Origin: Pseudomonadota bacterium
Lineage (GTDB): Bacteria > Pseudomonadota > Alphaproteobacteria > Acetobacterales > Acetobacteraceae
Direction: 5' to 3'
Length of the DNA: 5,090 nt
Assembly (NCBI GenBank): GCA_021807975.1
Contig: JAKBCJ010000362.1
Coordinates: 1 to 5,090 of the forward strand
The notes below the pieces were generated by a model, which saw only the letters and a program-made list of their open reading frames with translations, was not told the DNA's origin and ran no database searches. Of the stretch, positions 1 to 5,090 are shown piece by piece (the first letter of the stretch is position 1; the number at the start of each line of letters is the position of its first letter). The translations under genes and the position numbers were made by a program.

Positions 1-192
1 CACCTGTGTGACCGTGGTTTCCATGGTGCTGGCATTGGCCCCCGGATAGCTGGCCGAAACCGTGACTTGCGGGGGCGCGATATCGGGGTAGGAGTCGATA
101 CCCATGCCTTGCAGCGCAATCACGCCAGCAAGACAGATCAAAAGGGCGATCACCCATGCGAAGATGGGCCGTTTGATGAAAAACTCGGGCAT
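1..192 (-). CDS. RND efflux pump inner-membrane transporter, N-terminus only (AcrB/MexB, HAE1 type)
   Basis: This is the inner-membrane pump of a tripartite efflux system; the family uses the proton gradient to expel drugs and other hydrophobic compounds. Only the first 64 residues are in the window; full-length members have a little over 1,000. The fragment begins MPEFFIKRPIFAWVIALLI, the family hallmark: a short cytoplasmic start, an FFIKRPIFAWV box and then the first transmembrane helix (about residues 10-29). YPDIAPPQVTVSASYPGA follows (about 45-62 after the helix exit), matching the conserved entry to the periplasmic porter domain. The ATG is supported by GAGG seven bases upstream (minus strand, 200-203). 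The gene follows the adaptor stop by 13 bases, so it is the third gene of the operon. One variation is GMGIDSYPDI where AcrB-like proteins usually have a form like LPVAQYPTI. The family call is secure; the substrate is unknown. Confidence 0.95.
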   Translation of the reverse strand, partial: MPEFFIKRPIFAWVIALLICLAGVIALQGMGIDSYPDIAPPQVTVSASYPGANASTMETTVTQV

Positions 193-205
193 GTCTGGGC
201 CTCGT

Positions 206-1414
206 CTAGCGCGGCGTGGGGCCTGGCGCGGGCGCGGCCTGCGGTGGCCAGGGGGTGGCCTTCACTTTCTCGCCTTCATGCACCGACAATATACCCGTGA
301 CGATAAGCTGGTCGCCGTCGGCTAGTCCGCTGGTGACGATCCAATCCGTATCCAGGCTGTTTTCCGCCACGATATCCTTGCGCTCCACCTTGCCGTGCGA
401 ATCCACCACCAAGGCGTAGGCCCCCACCGTATCGCGCTGCACCGCCTGCTGGGGCGCCAGAAATACGTTGCGTTGCTGACCGAACTTAACCACCAGGGTA
501 ACATACATGCCCGGCAGAAGCACATGTCCGGCGTTGGGTACCAACGCCCGCAAATTCACGGCGCCGGTGGCTGGGTTTACCGCCACGTCCGAAAAATCGA
601 GCGTGGCGGGTTCAGAATAGGTGGCGCCATTGGGCAGCACGATTTTCGCCTTGGTCTGGCTCTGTGCCGCCAGGGAAACGTCAGATGCCTGGCGCAGAGT
701 CAGCAGATCCGCGGCACTGATCGCGAAATTGGCATATACGAAATCTATATTCTGAACAGTGGTTAATAGCGTCCCGCCGGCGCCCACATCCGTGGTGGCC
801 GAACCGACCACGGCACCTGGAGTAACCAATTGCTGGCCGGCCACCCCATCGATCGGCGAGGTGACCTTGGTATAGCCGAGGTTGATCCTGGCACTATCGA
901 CCGCGGCCTGGTCGGCCATCACGCGGGCAGCGGCGCTGCGCTTCGCGGCATCCGCGTCGTCCACGGTTTGCTGGGAAACCGAGCCCGCGGGCAGCAATCT
1001 GTGGTCGCGCGCGGCAATCACCGTATCGTTGTCGAGGGTGGCGCGGTCACCGGCCAGCACCGCGAGAGCGTTGTTGAGCACCGCGCGGTAATAAGTAGGG
1101 TCGATCTCAAACAATACCTGTCCCTGGTGAACCGTGCTGCCTTCCGTATAGGGCCGGCGCAACAGCACGCCGGAAACACGCGCCACCACATTGGCGGTGT
1201 TATAGGCGGAAAGCCGGCCGGTCAGGCTGCGTTCCAGCGGCACGGATTGGCTATGCAGGGTCAGTATGCCCACCACCGGTGGTGGAGGTGCCGGCGGCTT
1301 TGCCGGCTTGCCACACCCCGAGAGCAGGCCAAGCCCGCCGGTCAGAAGGGCAAAGGGCAGAATGCCGCACTTTGTCCGTTGTGTGAGGCGTCCAGGATTT
1401 GTGCGCTCTGACAT
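206..1414 (-). CDS. RND efflux periplasmic adaptor, AcrA/MexA-type lipoprotein (membrane fusion protein)
   Basis: This 402-residue adaptor should bridge the RND pump and the outer-membrane channel in the periplasm. A hydrophobic signal ends in the lipobox LLSGC, with Cys34 as the probable lipidated residue, followed by a proline-rich linker (KPAKPPAPPPP). Domains in order: first lipoyl half (about 75-110, with VVARVSGVLL and EGSTVHQGQVLFEIDP); alpha-hairpin (about 110-180); second lipoyl half with YTKVTSPIDGVAG at 181-193; beta-barrel (about 220-300) containing LDFSDVAVNPATGAVNLRA and LLPGMYV (299-305); and a membrane-proximal domain to about 385. The hairpin tip contains R136-x3-L140-x6-S147, the spacing of the known channel-contacting RLS motif of AcrA-like adaptors. 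The length is normal. The C-terminal tail is rich in proline and alanine. The ATG lies 10 bases after the stop of the channel gene; a modest GACGGA ribosome site overlaps that stop. No damage is visible. Confidence 0.96.
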   Translation of the reverse strand: MSERTNPGRLTQRTKCGILPFALLTGGLGLLSGCGKPAKPPAPPPPVVGILTLHSQSVPLERSLTGRLSAYNTANVVARVSGVLLRRPYTEGSTVHQGQVLFEIDPTYYRAVLNNALAVLAGDRATLDNDTVIAARDHRLLPAGSVSQQTVDDADAAKRSAAARVMADQAAVDSARINLGYTKVTSPIDGVAGQQLVTPGAVVGSATTDVGAGGTLLTTVQNIDFVYANFAISAADLLTLRQASDVSLAAQSQTKAKIVLPNGATYSEPATLDFSDVAVNPATGAVNLRALVPNAGHVLLPGMYVTLVVKFGQQRNVFLAPQQAVQRDTVGAYALVVDSHGKVERKDIVAENSLDTDWIVTSGLADGDQLIVTGILSVHEGEKVKATPWPPQAAPAPGPTPR

Positions 1415-1424
1415 GCGAATTCCG

Positions 1425-2906
1425 TCAGTGATCGGTCGGAGACATTGGCACGCGTGGCACGCGTGGCGCGGGTGGCGGCGGCGCCAACCCCGGCTTGCCG
1501 TGCCATTGCCAGCCGCCGCCGAGATTCTTGATCAGTCCGACACTGTCCTGAACCATCAGGGCTTGCGTGTCGGTCAGGCTCTGTTGGGCTTGCAGTAGCG
1601 TCAATTGCTGGCCCAACACGTTCTGGCGACTGGCTGTGCCAGCTTCCAGCTGCGCCTTCTGGCTGGCGAACAAGGCGCTGGAGCCATCGTAAACACCCGC
1701 GAAGGCCCGCGCCTGCTGGCGCAAATGGTCGAGGGTCGAAAGACTGTCCTCGACACTCTGGAACGCGGCCAGAACCGTCTGTCGATAGGTCGCGGCATCC
1801 TGATCGAACGTCGCGCGTGCTTCACCCAACGCGGCCCGGCGGGCGCCTCCTTCAAAGAAGGTTGGCGCCAGGGTCGGCCCCAGAATCCAATACTGGTTCG
1901 GCAACGAAAACAGCTGGCCAAGCATGTTGCTCTCCAAGCCGAACTCGGCCGAGAGACTGAGCGAGGGAAAGAAAGCGGCAATGGCAACGCCAATCTGCGC
2001 GCTGGCCGCCGCGGCCGTTCGTTCGGCGCTGACGACGTCGTAGCGGCGTTCCAAAAGCTCCGACGGGACGGAAACCGGTATATCCGGGACAACGAACCGA
2101 TAGGCAGGGTCGGGGGCGAGATGAAAGGTCTCCGGCGGCACGCCCACCAGCACGGCAATCGCGTGTTCGTATTGTTCGCGCGCCGCCTCGGTGTTTTCCC
2201 GTGCGGCGATCGCGGCCTCGAGCGTGTTCTGCGCGCTCAGCACCTGGTCGTTCGACGCGGCCCCCTGTGTGAACGCCGCCTTGGTCATGCCCAGAAGCTC
2301 GGAGTCTATCCGTTCCTGGTGCCTAAGCAGCTCGGTATCGACATCCGCCTGGCGCAATTGAAAATACGCGGCGGCCACGCTCGAGGTGATTGACAGGCGT
2401 TCCCCGGCCAGCTCGGCGTCACTGGCCTCGGCGGCGGCCCGGCTGGATTGAATCTGCCGGCGTACTTTGCCCCACAGATCCAGCTCCCAACTGGCGGAAA
2501 GCGTAGACCCGAACGCCGGCTGAAAACTGGCGGGGTTGAACAGATTATTGCCGCCGCTCGGGCCGGCCTTGTCAGCTGTCAGTGTGCCCGCGACGGTCGG
2601 GAAAAGTCCGGCCACGTTGGCGGCCACCACCGCATGCGCCACCCGGTCGGCGGCCTGTTGCGCTTCTATGCCTGGATTGGCCGCCATCGCCCGGCCGATC
2701 AGCGCGGTCAGCTGTGGGTCGCGATAGCTCGTCCACCAGGTGCTCGAGATCGCCCCCTGTGGGTTCGCATCGGCGCGACGCCAGGCAACACCGGCGGTGA
2801 AGCTTTGCGGCACCGCAACCATCGGCCGCCGATAATCCGGCCCGAACGTGCACGCACTCAGGCACAAAGCCATCGAGGCGGCATACAGGGAAATGGGTTT
2901 GACCAC
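1425..2906 (-). CDS. RND efflux outer-membrane channel lipoprotein (NodT/OprM family, TolC superfamily)
   Basis: This is the outer-membrane exit duct of the efflux complex, first gene of the operon. I prefer the GTG start at 2904-2906 (493 residues). It follows AAGGA by 10 bases and gives a compact signal peptide, VKPISLYAASMALCLSAC, with a charged lysine and a lipobox ending at Cys19. An in-frame ATG at 2960 would add 18 residues and has no clear ribosome site. Two OEP repeats are visible. The first (about 60-250) has WWTSYRDPQLTALI and SASWELDLWGKVRR (WELDLWGK at about 140-147). The second (about 275-470) has VPSELLERRYDVVSAE, AFFPSLSLSA (about 311-320) and PTFFEGG (about 348-354). NLGGGW near the C-terminus is typical of the family. 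Tyr289 replaces the proline usual in the ERRPD box. The protein ends in a proline-rich tail partly encoded by a 9-base tandem repeat. Family call secure; substrate unknown. Confidence 0.96.
   Translation of the reverse strand: MVKPISLYAASMALCLSACTFGPDYRRPMVAVPQSFTAGVAWRRADANPQGAISSTWWTSYRDPQLTALIGRAMAANPGIEAQQAADRVAHAVVAANVAGLFPTVAGTLTADKAGPSGGNNLFNPASFQPAFGSTLSASWELDLWGKVRRQIQSSRAAAEASDAELAGERLSITSSVAAAYFQLRQADVDTELLRHQERIDSELLGMTKAAFTQGAASNDQVLSAQNTLEAAIAARENTEAAREQYEHAIAVLVGVPPETFHLAPDPAYRFVVPDIPVSVPSELLERRYDVVSAERTAAAASAQIGVAIAAFFPSLSLSAEFGLESNMLGQLFSLPNQYWILGPTLAPTFFEGGARRAALGEARATFDQDAATYRQTVLAAFQSVEDSLSTLDHLRQQARAFAGVYDGSSALFASQKAQLEAGTASRQNVLGQQLTLLQAQQSLTDTQALMVQDSVGLIKNLGGGWQWHGKPGLAPPPPAPRVPRVPMSPTDH
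1447..1473. repeat. 9-base tandem repeat within the end of the channel gene
   Basis: On the plus strand the unit GGCACGCGT occurs twice in tandem (1447-1455 and 1456-1464), followed by a diverged copy GGCGCGGGT (1465-1473) and further GGC repeats. The unit is a multiple of three, so the frame is kept. On the coding (minus) strand it encodes the PRVPRV part of the proline-rich tail. It looks like slippage expansion in a region with little structural constraint. Confidence 0.8.
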
Positions 2907-2916
2907 GTCGAAAACG

Positions 2917-2921
2917 TCCTT
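2917..2921 (-). promoter_or_regulatory. Ribosome binding site deciding the GTG start of the channel gene
   Basis: Read on the minus strand this is AAGGA, ten bases before the GTG at 2904-2906. It is the only good Shine-Dalgarno match near the start of the channel gene. The ATG 54 bases further upstream (2960) has nothing comparable in front of it. The resulting protein start also matches a normal lipoprotein signal peptide, which supports the choice independently. Confidence 0.65.
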
Positions 2922-3046
2922 GCCAGGCGCCCCGTGGAGACGAGCGATTGTTACGGCCATGCAGCCAACGATCCAGATACGCTGCCAGACCGACAGGTTA
3001 ATGTGAAACGCCCCGGGGCGAGGCGCGAGAATTGACAGACAGGCGG

Positions 3047-3075
3047 CTCAGACTGAACCGAACGGTTCGGTTCAA
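3047..3075 (-). promoter_or_regulatory. Candidate sigma-70 promoter of the efflux operon, overlapping the palindrome
   Basis: On the minus strand, TTGAAC (3070-3075) is a good -35 match. Seventeen bases later comes TCTGAG (3047-3052), a poor -10 match. The whole spacer is filled by the palindrome, so bound repressor would block polymerase. It would leave a leader of roughly 130 bases before the GTG. The call rests more on position than on the -10 box and is tentative. Confidence 0.3.
3054..3074. promoter_or_regulatory. Perfect-arm palindrome, probable TetR-family operator of the efflux operon
   Basis: Arms TGAACCGAAC and GTTCGGTTCA are exact reverse complements around one central G at 3064. 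The size, near-symmetry and location about 150 bases upstream of an RND efflux operon are what is expected of an AcrR/TtgR-like TetR-family repressor site. The palindrome itself is directly seen; repressor identity is inferred. It overlaps the best, still weak, minus-strand promoter candidate, which would fit simple repression. A transcript through it could also fold as a hairpin, but no T-run follows on either strand, so a terminator is unlikely. Confidence 0.7.
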
Positions 3076-3120
3076 TTAGGGGAGGGGTCGACGGCCGGCA
3101 AGAGGCATACTGCGCCACCG

Positions 3121-3180
3121 ATGGCGAAAAACGCGTCCCCTCGGCCCGGATCACGCCGCGGGTTCTGTATAAGCCATTGA
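3121..3180 (+). pseudogene. Possible remnant of a divergent TetR/AcrR-family regulator (N-terminal scrap)
   Basis: ATG at 3121 opens a 19-codon frame, MAKNASPRPGSRRGFCISH, closed by TGA at 3178-3180. The RPGSRRGF stretch is close to the RPGRPRGF(D) lead-in that many TetR/AcrR regulators carry just before the first DNA-binding helix. It sits on the strand divergent to the efflux operon, 46 bases beyond a TetR-style palindrome, which is where such a regulator normally starts. No frame after the stop reads as the rest of a TetR domain. No good ribosome site precedes the ATG (AAGAGG is about 15 bases away). It may be a decayed gene start or a chance similarity; the match is short. Confidence 0.3.
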
Positions 3181-3452
3181 TCCGTTTAGGTTATCATAAG
3201 TTCGGCAACAGGAACGTGTCCGAGTGCGGCTGGCCGATGTGTCACGATCGACAGGAAATTGCCCGCGGCCCGCCGCCGTTCCGGCAGGCGAGGCAGGCGG
3301 GGGCATGGTCGGCGTCGACGGATATCGTCAAAGCCCTGAACCGCGCGGGAGGGGGACGACTGGAGTCTGCCGGGTATTTCGATCAAAGTCCGGCCATGGC
3401 CGAGTGGCCGTCCGTCCGGGCCGCGCCTGCGACCAGCGCCGCTTTCGCCGGA

Positions 3453-3503
3453 TATCCCTCTGTCCGACAACCCGCCTCTGTATCCCTCTGCCGTATCCTT
3501 CTG
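3453..3503 (+). repeat. Three short direct repeats upstream of the reductase gene
   Basis: TATCCCTCTG occurs exactly at 3453-3462 and 3481-3490, and with one change (TATCCTTCTG) at 3494-3503. They lie 51-101 bases before the reductase ATG, where an activator or repressor could bind. Spacing is irregular (starts 28 and 13 bases apart), so the regulatory reading is speculative. Confidence 0.5.
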
Positions 3504-3505
3504 CA

Positions 3506-3519
3506 GGGAGATCACTCCC
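3506..3519. repeat. Short inverted repeat ahead of the reductase ribosome site
   Basis: GGGAG (3506-3510) and CTCCC (3515-3519) are exact inverted arms around ATCA. The element ends 34 bases before the ATG. It could be a small operator or a leader hairpin; five-base GC arms arise easily by chance in GC-rich DNA. Confidence 0.35.
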
Positions 3520-3540
3520 CGGACGGGGGGCCAGAACCGT

Positions 3541-3545
3541 AGGAG
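3541..3545 (+). promoter_or_regulatory. Ribosome binding site of the aldo/keto reductase
   Basis: AGGAG lies eight bases before the ATG at 3554. It fixes that ATG as the start rather than the in-frame ATG at 3224, which would add 110 residues unlike the family. Confidence 0.85.
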
Positions 3546-3553
3546 TTTGCCGC

Positions 3554-4543
3554 ATGAAGCACCGCGTCCTGGGCCGAAATGGTCCGAAAATCTCCGCCAT
3601 TGGCTTCGGCTGCATGGGGCTCAACCATGCCTACGGCACCCCGCTCACCCGACGGGAAGCGATCGCGTTGCTGCGTAGCGCGGTCGATCTTGGCGTTACC
3701 CTCTTCGACACCGCGGAAGTTTACGGCCCCTACACGAACGAGGAGATCGTGGGGGAAGCCCTCCGTCCCGTTCGCGAGCAGATCGTCATCGCCACCAAGT
3801 TCGGTTTCACCATCACGGATGGCCGCGCGACGGGCGTCAACAGCCAGCCTGCCCATATCCGCGCGGTGGTCGATGCCTCGCTGAAGCGTCTCGGGGTCGA
3901 GACGATCGACCTCCTGTATCAGCATCGTGTCGACCCAACCGTCCCGATCGAGGACGTCGCGGCCACCGTCCGCGACCTCATCGCCGCCGGCAAGGTCCGC
4001 CATTTCGGTCTGTCCGAACCCTCCGCCGCCACCCTCCGCCGCGCCCATGAAGTGCACCCGGTGGCCGCGGTCCAGAACGAATACTCGCTCTGGACGCGCG
4101 GACCAGAAACCAACGGCATCTTCGCCACCTGCGCCGAGCTTGGTATCGGTTTCGTCGCCTACAGCCCGCTGGGTCGCGGCTTCCTCGCTGGCGCCATCGA
4201 CCAGGCAACCGTGCTTCCCCCACAGGATTTCCGCCACCAATTGCCCCGCTTCAGCCCGGACGCCATGGCCGCCAACGCCGCCCTGGTCACCCTCATCCGT
4301 CGGATCGGCCAGGAAAAATCAGCGACCCCCGCGCAAATCGCACTCGCCTGGTGCCTGGCCCAACACCCGTTCATCGTCCCCATCCCCGGGACCACCAAAT
4401 TATCCCGCCTCGAGGAAAACCTCGAAGCCGCCAATCTCCTGCTCACCAGCGCTGATCTCGCGGCCATCCAAAGCGTCCTGGCCGATGTCCCCATCACCGG
4501 CGAACGCTACCCAGAACACCTGATGACCACCACGGGGCGATGA
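3554..4543 (+). CDS. Aldo/keto reductase family oxidoreductase (YakC/AKR13-like)
   Basis: This 329-residue cytosolic enzyme should reduce aldehydes or ketones, most likely with NADPH, using a TIM-barrel fold. The catalytic tetrad is complete: Asp52 and Tyr57 in FDTAEVYG (51-58), Lys82 in ATKFGF (80-85) and His124 in LYQHRVDP (121-128). Other family landmarks are LGRNGPKISAIGFGCMGL at the N-terminus, GKVRHFGLSE (146-155), QNEYSLW (174-180), YSPLGRGFL (203-211) and the cofactor-phosphate loop IPGTTKLSRLEEN (277-289). Its length is typical. The ATG has AGGAG eight bases upstream. The gene stands alone and is divergent from the efflux operon, so a shared function is not shown. The sequence does not give the substrate; relatives act on varied aldehydes, quinones and sugars. 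The family call is firm and the subfamily less so. Confidence 0.95.
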   Translation: MKHRVLGRNGPKISAIGFGCMGLNHAYGTPLTRREAIALLRSAVDLGVTLFDTAEVYGPYTNEEIVGEALRPVREQIVIATKFGFTITDGRATGVNSQPAHIRAVVDASLKRLGVETIDLLYQHRVDPTVPIEDVAATVRDLIAAGKVRHFGLSEPSAATLRRAHEVHPVAAVQNEYSLWTRGPETNGIFATCAELGIGFVAYSPLGRGFLAGAIDQATVLPPQDFRHQLPRFSPDAMAANAALVTLIRRIGQEKSATPAQIALAWCLAQHPFIVPIPGTTKLSRLEENLEAANLLLTSADLAAIQSVLADVPITGERYPEHLMTTTGR

Positions 4544-4994
4544 CACGCGGGCACCTTCCGCCGAACGAGCAACCTGACGCCAGAACATCACCCACCAACG
4601 AACCAAGCCTGCCCGGGATCAAGGGGGCCAGCAACGGCCGGGCTGGACACTCGCGCGGCCTCCCGCTCACCCGACGCCCTGGCACGGGCAAGACGATGGT
4701 TTGGCGACGCACGCCCAGACCGAGGCCGATTGCGCCGTGCGCACCACGGCCGCACTACGCGCGAGGCACACATAGACAACGAAATCCTGCTCGAAACCGG
4801 TCGCGTAGCCAAATTGCTTCCTGCCGCGACATCATAACCCGTGGACCCGCGACATGCCCCCCGCGCTCATGATGCCACGCCTCGATCAGGTGCCCGCCTT
4901 AACGCGACCGCTCGATAAGGTCTTAACAACCCGTCCGGCCGCGAAGCTTTTTTTCACCACCTCGCGCCGTGGCAGGATCTCCAATCCACGACAA
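4544..4994. other. Region between convergent genes with no convincing gene
   Basis: This separates the end of the reductase gene (plus) from the end of the minus-strand gene at the right edge. The frame in phase with the reductase stays open after its stop until TAA at 4835-4837 but has no ATG and no recognised domain. An ATG-initiated 54-codon plus-strand frame (4869-5033) overlaps the opposing gene and has no ribosome site. No strong hairpin followed by a T-run was found for either gene. A CCAGC/GCTGG inverted repeat (4628-4646) and a seven-T run (4948-4954) exist but are not paired with each other. Confidence 0.6.
4881..4921 (+). repeat. 11-base near-direct repeat with 30-base period
   Basis: CTCGATCAGGT (4881-4891) recurs as CTCGATAAGGT (4911-4921) with one mismatch. 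The period is 30 bases, close to three helical turns, which would place both copies on the same DNA face. The second copy also forms the right arm of a CCTTA/TAAGG inverted repeat (4897-4920). Function is unknown; it may be chance. Confidence 0.45.
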
Positions 4995-5090
4995 TTATTG
5001 AGTATCCATCTCGAGTTGCGAACGCAAAAGTAGAAGTCTGGCCTTCTCGTCAGGGCTGGTCACCGGATAGGTAAGTTTGAGTTTCTCGAG
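4995..5090 (-). CDS. C-terminal end of a probable polyphosphate kinase 2 (PPK2) family protein
   Basis: The minus-strand frame entering from the right edge reads LEKLKLTYPVTSPDEKARL and continues LLLRSQLEMDTQ before TAA at 4995-4997. Only 31 residues are visible. A final helix leading into L-x-L-x-YP, then an acidic S-P-D-E turn and a last helix with R-x-x-L, resembles the C-terminus of PPK2 proteins, which transfer phosphate between polyphosphate and nucleotides. None of the PPK2 catalytic motifs (Walker A and B, lid) lie in the window, so this rests on tail similarity alone. That it is the end of a real gene is more certain than its name. It converges with the reductase gene. Confidence 0.5.
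   Translation of the reverse strand, partial: LEKLKLTYPVTSPDEKARLLLLRSQLEMDTQ

Larger units (their letters stand above)
3181..3540. other. Non-coding stretch between the regulator scrap and the reductase gene
   Basis: Frames on both strands are open in places, but their translations are rich in Arg, Gly and Pro, with no recognisable domain or supported start. A plus-strand frame from 3224 runs straight into the reductase frame, yet its extra 110 residues do not resemble any aldo/keto reductase N-terminus. An AT-richer island at about 3165-3205 stands out from the GC-rich surroundings and contains -10-like boxes (TATAAG on plus at 3168-3173; TATGAT on minus at 3193-3198). The stretch could be decayed coding sequence, but I cannot name it. 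Confidence 0.5.

Noticed and set aside
830..1411. A 193-codon plus-strand frame opposite the adaptor gene
   Set aside because: It is a shadow of the adaptor coding strand, with no recognisable domain; the adaptor on the minus strand is unmistakable.
1605..2393. A 262-codon plus-strand frame opposite the channel gene
   Set aside because: Long antisense frames are expected in GC-rich genes. The translation has Arg/Gly-rich shadow composition and no domain.
3032..3037. A perfect TTGACA -35 box on the plus strand
   Set aside because: No reasonable -10 box lies 16-18 bases downstream (GAACCG at 17), so a promoter cannot be supported.
2951..3154. A 67-codon minus-strand frame over the control region as a leader protein
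   Set aside because: No ribosome site or recognisable feature is present, and it runs across the palindrome and the promoter candidate.
3224..3553. A 110-residue N-terminal extension of the aldo/keto reductase from an in-frame ATG at 3224
   Set aside because: The extra residues are Arg/Gly/Pro-rich and unlike any family member. The ATG at 3554 has a strong ribosome site and gives the normal length and N-terminus.
3512..4240. A 242-codon minus-strand frame opposite the reductase gene
   Set aside because: It is antisense to a gene with a complete catalytic tetrad, and its translation has no recognised motif.
4540..4872. A 110-codon plus-strand frame containing PGTGKT, suggestive of a nucleotide-binding loop
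   Set aside because: The full G-x4-G-K-T spacing is not met. The frame overlaps the reductase stop, and its composition is Arg/Pro-rich without a domain.
4948..4954. A seven-T run on the plus strand as a terminator for the reductase
   Set aside because: No stable hairpin immediately precedes it, and it is about 400 bases after the reductase stop.

Overview
The window is GC-rich and gram-negative in character. It carries a tripartite RND multidrug-efflux operon, an aldo/keto reductase gene and the tail of a probable polyphosphate kinase 2 gene. The proteins look alphaproteobacterial, possibly Acetobacteraceae/Rhodospirillales. That placement is an impression from protein style and base composition and was not tested by a search.

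Positions 1-2906, minus strand: an efflux operon transcribed right to left in the order outer-membrane channel, periplasmic adaptor, inner-membrane RND pump. The channel is a NodT/OprM-type lipoprotein and the adaptor is an AcrA/MexA-type lipoprotein. The pump is cut by the window edge, leaving only its first 64 residues. The genes are separated by 10 and 13 bases, so they are almost certainly co-transcribed. Together they should form one envelope-spanning, proton-driven drug exporter. The channel-first order is less common than adaptor-pump-channel.

Positions 2907-3553: a gene-poor control region. It holds a near-perfect palindrome (10-base arms, one central base, 3054-3074) that looks like a TetR-family operator for the efflux operon. 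About 45 bases to its right on the plus strand is a 19-codon reading frame that resembles a TetR/AcrR N-terminus and then stops, possibly the remains of the lost divergent regulator. Short repeats lie just upstream of the reductase gene.

Positions 3554-4543, plus strand: a complete aldo/keto reductase with the full catalytic tetrad and a good ribosome binding site.

Positions 4544-4994: a region between convergent genes with no convincing gene, an 11-base near-direct repeat at 30-base spacing, and no strong terminator. Positions 4995-5090, minus strand: the last 31 codons of a gene that resembles the C-terminus of PPK2 enzymes.

I found no mobile element, CRISPR array, tRNA or rRNA. The gene content is ordinary. 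The most interesting part is the efflux control region, with an intact-looking operator but no intact regulator in view.
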